Part shown: one piece after another, positions 6,093 to 8,237 of the stretch
How positions within the stretch are numbered: the first letter of the stretch is position 1
Layout: each line of letters starts with the position of its first letter
Source: a bacterium
GTDB lineage: Bacteria; Elusimicrobiota; Elusimicrobia; UBA1565; UBA9628
NCBI GenBank assembly: GCA_021790955.1
Contig: JAJYFI010000002.1
Coordinates: forward strand, 16,930-25,166
Reading direction: 5' to 3'
DNA length: 8,237 bases
Notes under the pieces: generated by a model
What the model saw: the letters and a program-made list of their open reading frames with translations, nothing else
What the model was told of the DNA's origin: nothing
Databases searched by the model: none
Made by a program: the position numbers and the translations under genes

Positions 6093-7667
6093 TCAGCCGA
6101 TCCCCAGCGCAGAGTTGCCCCAAGGGGAGGGCTCGCACTCCTCGCTTTGAGCGAAGCGGCGGCAGACGGTGACCAAGCTGGCCCTAAAAAGGGGGTCCTG
6201 CTCCACGCGTCGAAGGACCCGGGAGAAGTCATCGCTCTTTCCCGAGACAGTCAGCTCCAAGTCGACCGATCTGAGGTAGGCCATCATTTTTTCCAGCCTT
6301 CGAATATAGGGGAGGTCGGCTCCAGAGGACGTTCCGGAGATCAGGATGTCGCGACATTCCGGAACGGCGAACAAGGCTTTCGCGTAGACCGAAAGAGCGG
6401 CGGCGTGCCTCATGTCGTCGCGGCTCATGGTCGGAGTTTCGTATACCTCGTAGGGCGGCTCGGGAAAATACCGTAGGCCGAGGTGCCCGGCTTCCGCATA
6501 GAGCGGGGCGCCCGGCAGGACGCATAACGGCGTAAGCTCCAGGTTGGGGGTCTCCATGCGCAAAACCCAGTCAAGACTGGTGCGGAAACCGTCCAGGTCA
6601 TCCCCCGGCAAGCCGAAAATCAATTGGGGACGCACTTCCGCCCTGGGCGCCGTCTTCCGCAGATAGGAGAGATTCCTCTCGACCTTGCCGCGGTCGAAAG
6701 CCCGGTCTATTTTTTTCAAAACAGGCGCGTTGATGCTTTGAACGCCGAGGCTGAGATGGAACTTTTCAGGCGCCTGGGCGATGATGTCGGTAATTCCGGG
6801 GTTCACGAAGGTGGGATTCGTATTAAACGCCAATCGACAGGCGAGGCCCTGCGTTGCCCTTAAAAAAGACCTCAGGATATCCGCCCCCCGGGCTTGGTGC
6901 ATGAGAATGTCGGCGTCGGTTAAAAAGACGAGTAGCTCCCGGTTGTTCTCGAGGCGGACGCGCGCCAGGGCCTGGAACTCTCGCTCCAGCTTGCCCATGG
7001 AGACATAGCGCGTCTTGCGGTCCCCCCAGTCGCAATATTTGCACGTGAATGGGCACCCGCGGGAGGCTTCCAGAAGGAATATCGCTGGGGAAGAGTATGG
7101 CGAGCGTCGGATGCTGTCGAGAAATTCGAAGCCGCCCGCGTAGAGGTCGGGCGTCGAATCCAAGTCGATGAAGGGAGGCGCGGCGGTGGAGCGGATTTCG
7201 TTTCCATCGCGGTAGGCGATCCCGGGAACGTCCGAAAGCGAGCCTTCTCCCAGAATCAGGCAGCGGAGGAGCCGGAGGAATACCTCCTCGCCCTCGTCGA
7301 CGTGGGATACGAAGTCGACCTCAAGGTGCTGGCGAAGTATCTCCCCGTCCAGGGACGCCATTTCGGGCCCTCCCATCACGATGCGGAGATCGGGGCGCTC
7401 CCGGCGCAGGATTGCGGCGATCTTCCATATTCTCGACATGCTCCAGACATAGCAGGAGAAGCCCACGAGAGCCGGTTCCTCCGCCAGGATATCCGCGGCG
7501 ATAAAAGCATCTGGTTTTTTGGCGTCGTATGATCGCAGGCGGATATCGACGCGGCCGCGCAACTCCGCGTCACGCAGGACCCAGTTTCGCAGGCAGTGCC
7601 CGGAGATCGAAACCCACTGATGGATTTCGACCATGCCGATGTCCGCCAGGACGATTTTTTGTCTCAT
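6093..7667 (-). CDS. B12-binding-domain radical SAM enzyme (BchE-like)
   Basis: This 524-residue protein has three parts. An N-terminal cobalamin-binding-type Rossmann domain (about 1-135) contains ALVGFSCYVWSMSRIW (66-81) and IVMGGPEMAS (96-105). The radical SAM barrel (about 195-400) has the cluster motif RGCPFTCKYCDWG with C205, C209 and C212 (CxxxCxxC), then SLGVQSINAPVLKKIDRAFD (306-325) and LIFGLPGDD (349-357). A C-terminal region of about 120 residues includes YETPTMSRDDMRHAA (409-423). The cluster binds S-adenosylmethionine and generates a 5'-deoxyadenosyl radical. B12 relatives perform methylations, cyclisations and other rearrangements. The DxHxxG cobalamin motif is missing, as in many B12 radical SAM proteins. 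The start at 7667 overlaps the upstream stop as ATGA, which outweighs an in-frame Met at 7709 inside the glycosyltransferase gene. The family is firm. The reaction and substrate are not determinable from sequence. Confidence 0.92.
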   Translation of the reverse strand: MRQKIVLADIGMVEIHQWVSISGHCLRNWVLRDAELRGRVDIRLRSYDAKKPDAFIAADILAEEPALVGFSCYVWSMSRIWKIAAILRRERPDLRIVMGGPEMASLDGEILRQHLEVDFVSHVDEGEEVFLRLLRCLILGEGSLSDVPGIAYRDGNEIRSTAAPPFIDLDSTPDLYAGGFEFLDSIRRSPYSSPAIFLLEASRGCPFTCKYCDWGDRKTRYVSMGKLEREFQALARVRLENNRELLVFLTDADILMHQARGADILRSFLRATQGLACRLAFNTNPTFVNPGITDIIAQAPEKFHLSLGVQSINAPVLKKIDRAFDRGKVERNLSYLRKTAPRAEVRPQLIFGLPGDDLDGFRTSLDWVLRMETPNLELTPLCVLPGAPLYAEAGHLGLRYFPEPPYEVYETPTMSRDDMRHAAALSVYAKALFAVPECRDILISGTSSGADLPYIRRLEKMMAYLRSVDLELTVSGKSDDFSRVLRRVEQDPLFRASLVTVCRRFAQSEECEPSPWGNSALGIG

Positions 7668-8237
7668 GCGACCGCCATGACGCGGCTGGACGGGGATCTT
7701 ATTTCGCACGCGGATTCGACCAAGGGCAGATAGCGGCCGGCGATCTTACCCCAGGTATAGGGCGCCGCAGCCTTTTTCGCGTTCCTCTCGATGCGAACGC
7801 GCAAGGAGGCGTCTTTCCATAATCGCCAAATCGCATCGGCCATGGTCTCCGGGTCCCCGGGTGGCACCAGCAGGCCCGAAACGTCGTCCTCGATAAAATC
7901 TTGCGGTCCACCCGACTTAGTCGCGACGACCGCCTTACCGCAGGCCATGGCCTCCAGGGCGCTGATCCCGAATGCCTCGGTGCGGGAGGGGAGCACGCAG
8001 AATAGGCTGCGCCGCATGAGGCGGATCGCTGCGGACCTCCCGATTCGGCCGAAGAACCTGACGCGACGTGACATGCCGAGCTTGCGCACGAAACCGCGCA
8101 GGGGATGATGGCGGGAGCTCTGCTGTCCGCACAGGACCAGGGTGATATCCGTCCCTCGGTCGATGGCTTTCCGGAAAGCCCACAAAAGAACGTCCACTCC
8201 CTTGTAGTGCGTAAGTCGCCCCACGCAGAGTATGAAT
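7664..8237 (-). CDS. GT4-family glycosyltransferase, C-terminal domain (5' end outside window)
   Basis: The frame is open to the right edge and gives 190 visible residues, covering the nucleotide-sugar-binding half of a GT-B fold retaining glycosyltransferase. It begins with FILCVGRLTHYKGVDVLLWA, the usual first strand and Lys loop of this domain. It continues with VRFFGRI and the EX7E motif in TEAFGISALEAMACGKAVVA (Glu at visible residues 87 and 95), then SGLLVPPGDPETMADAIW. The GTG at 8224 falls inside the conserved first strand, so it is not a start. Enzymes of this family move a sugar from a nucleotide-sugar donor to lipid-linked oligosaccharides, surface polysaccharides or small molecules. 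The last four bases overlap the radical SAM start (ATGA), so the two are co-translated. Donor and acceptor are unknown. Confidence 0.93.
   Translation of the reverse strand, partial: FILCVGRLTHYKGVDVLLWAFRKAIDRGTDITLVLCGQQSSRHHPLRGFVRKLGMSRRVRFFGRIGRSAAIRLMRRSLFCVLPSRTEAFGISALEAMACGKAVVATKSGGPQDFIEDDVSGLLVPPGDPETMADAIWRLWKDASLRVRIERNAKKAAAPYTWGKIAGRYLPLVESACEIRSPSSRVMAVA

Noticed and set aside
8222..8224. GTG as the start of the glycosyltransferase
   Set aside because: The residues before it (FILC) continue the conserved first beta strand of the GT-B C-terminal domain, so the gene extends beyond the window.

Overview
The window comes from a GC-rich bacterial chromosome. It carries six protein-coding genes, two of them cut by the window edges, and very little non-coding DNA. 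Nothing in it fixes the phylum. The mix of TPR proteins, FGE-like domains, a B12-type radical SAM enzyme and a cleavable signal peptide without a lipobox suggests a Gram-negative-type lineage such as Elusimicrobiota or a myxobacterial/deltaproteobacterial group. That is a low-confidence guess. I see no mobile element, tRNA, rRNA or CRISPR array.

Layout: (1) The left edge to 728, + strand, is the C-terminal part of a TPR-repeat protein of unknown function, ending in tandem stop codons. (2) 739-2604, - strand, is the ribosome-associated GTPase TypA/BipA, facing the TPR gene tail to tail with a 10-base gap. (3) 2605-2709 is a divergent promoter region in which both strands carry the same GCTACAAT box. 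(4) 2710-5445, + strand, is the most unusual gene: a secreted 911-residue protein joining a complete family-5 ABC substrate-binding domain to a C-terminal FGE-sulfatase/C-type-lectin-fold domain that lacks the catalytic cysteine pair of true formylglycine-generating enzymes. (5) From the right edge back to 5474, - strand, is a tightly coupled operon read in the order GT4 glycosyltransferase (partial), B12-binding-type radical SAM enzyme, then a 2-oxoglutarate/Fe(II) oxygenase. The stop/start junctions are ATGA and TGAGATG.

How the genes work together: typA is a housekeeping translation factor and probably independent of the rest. The three-gene - strand operon looks like part of a biosynthetic or modification pathway, with a sugar-transfer enzyme followed by two radical-chemistry tailoring enzymes. 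Its product cannot be read from this window. The substrate-binding/FGE-like fusion has no permease or ATPase gene beside it, so it may act as an orphan binding protein, sensor or adhesin-like receptor rather than as part of a conventional importer.
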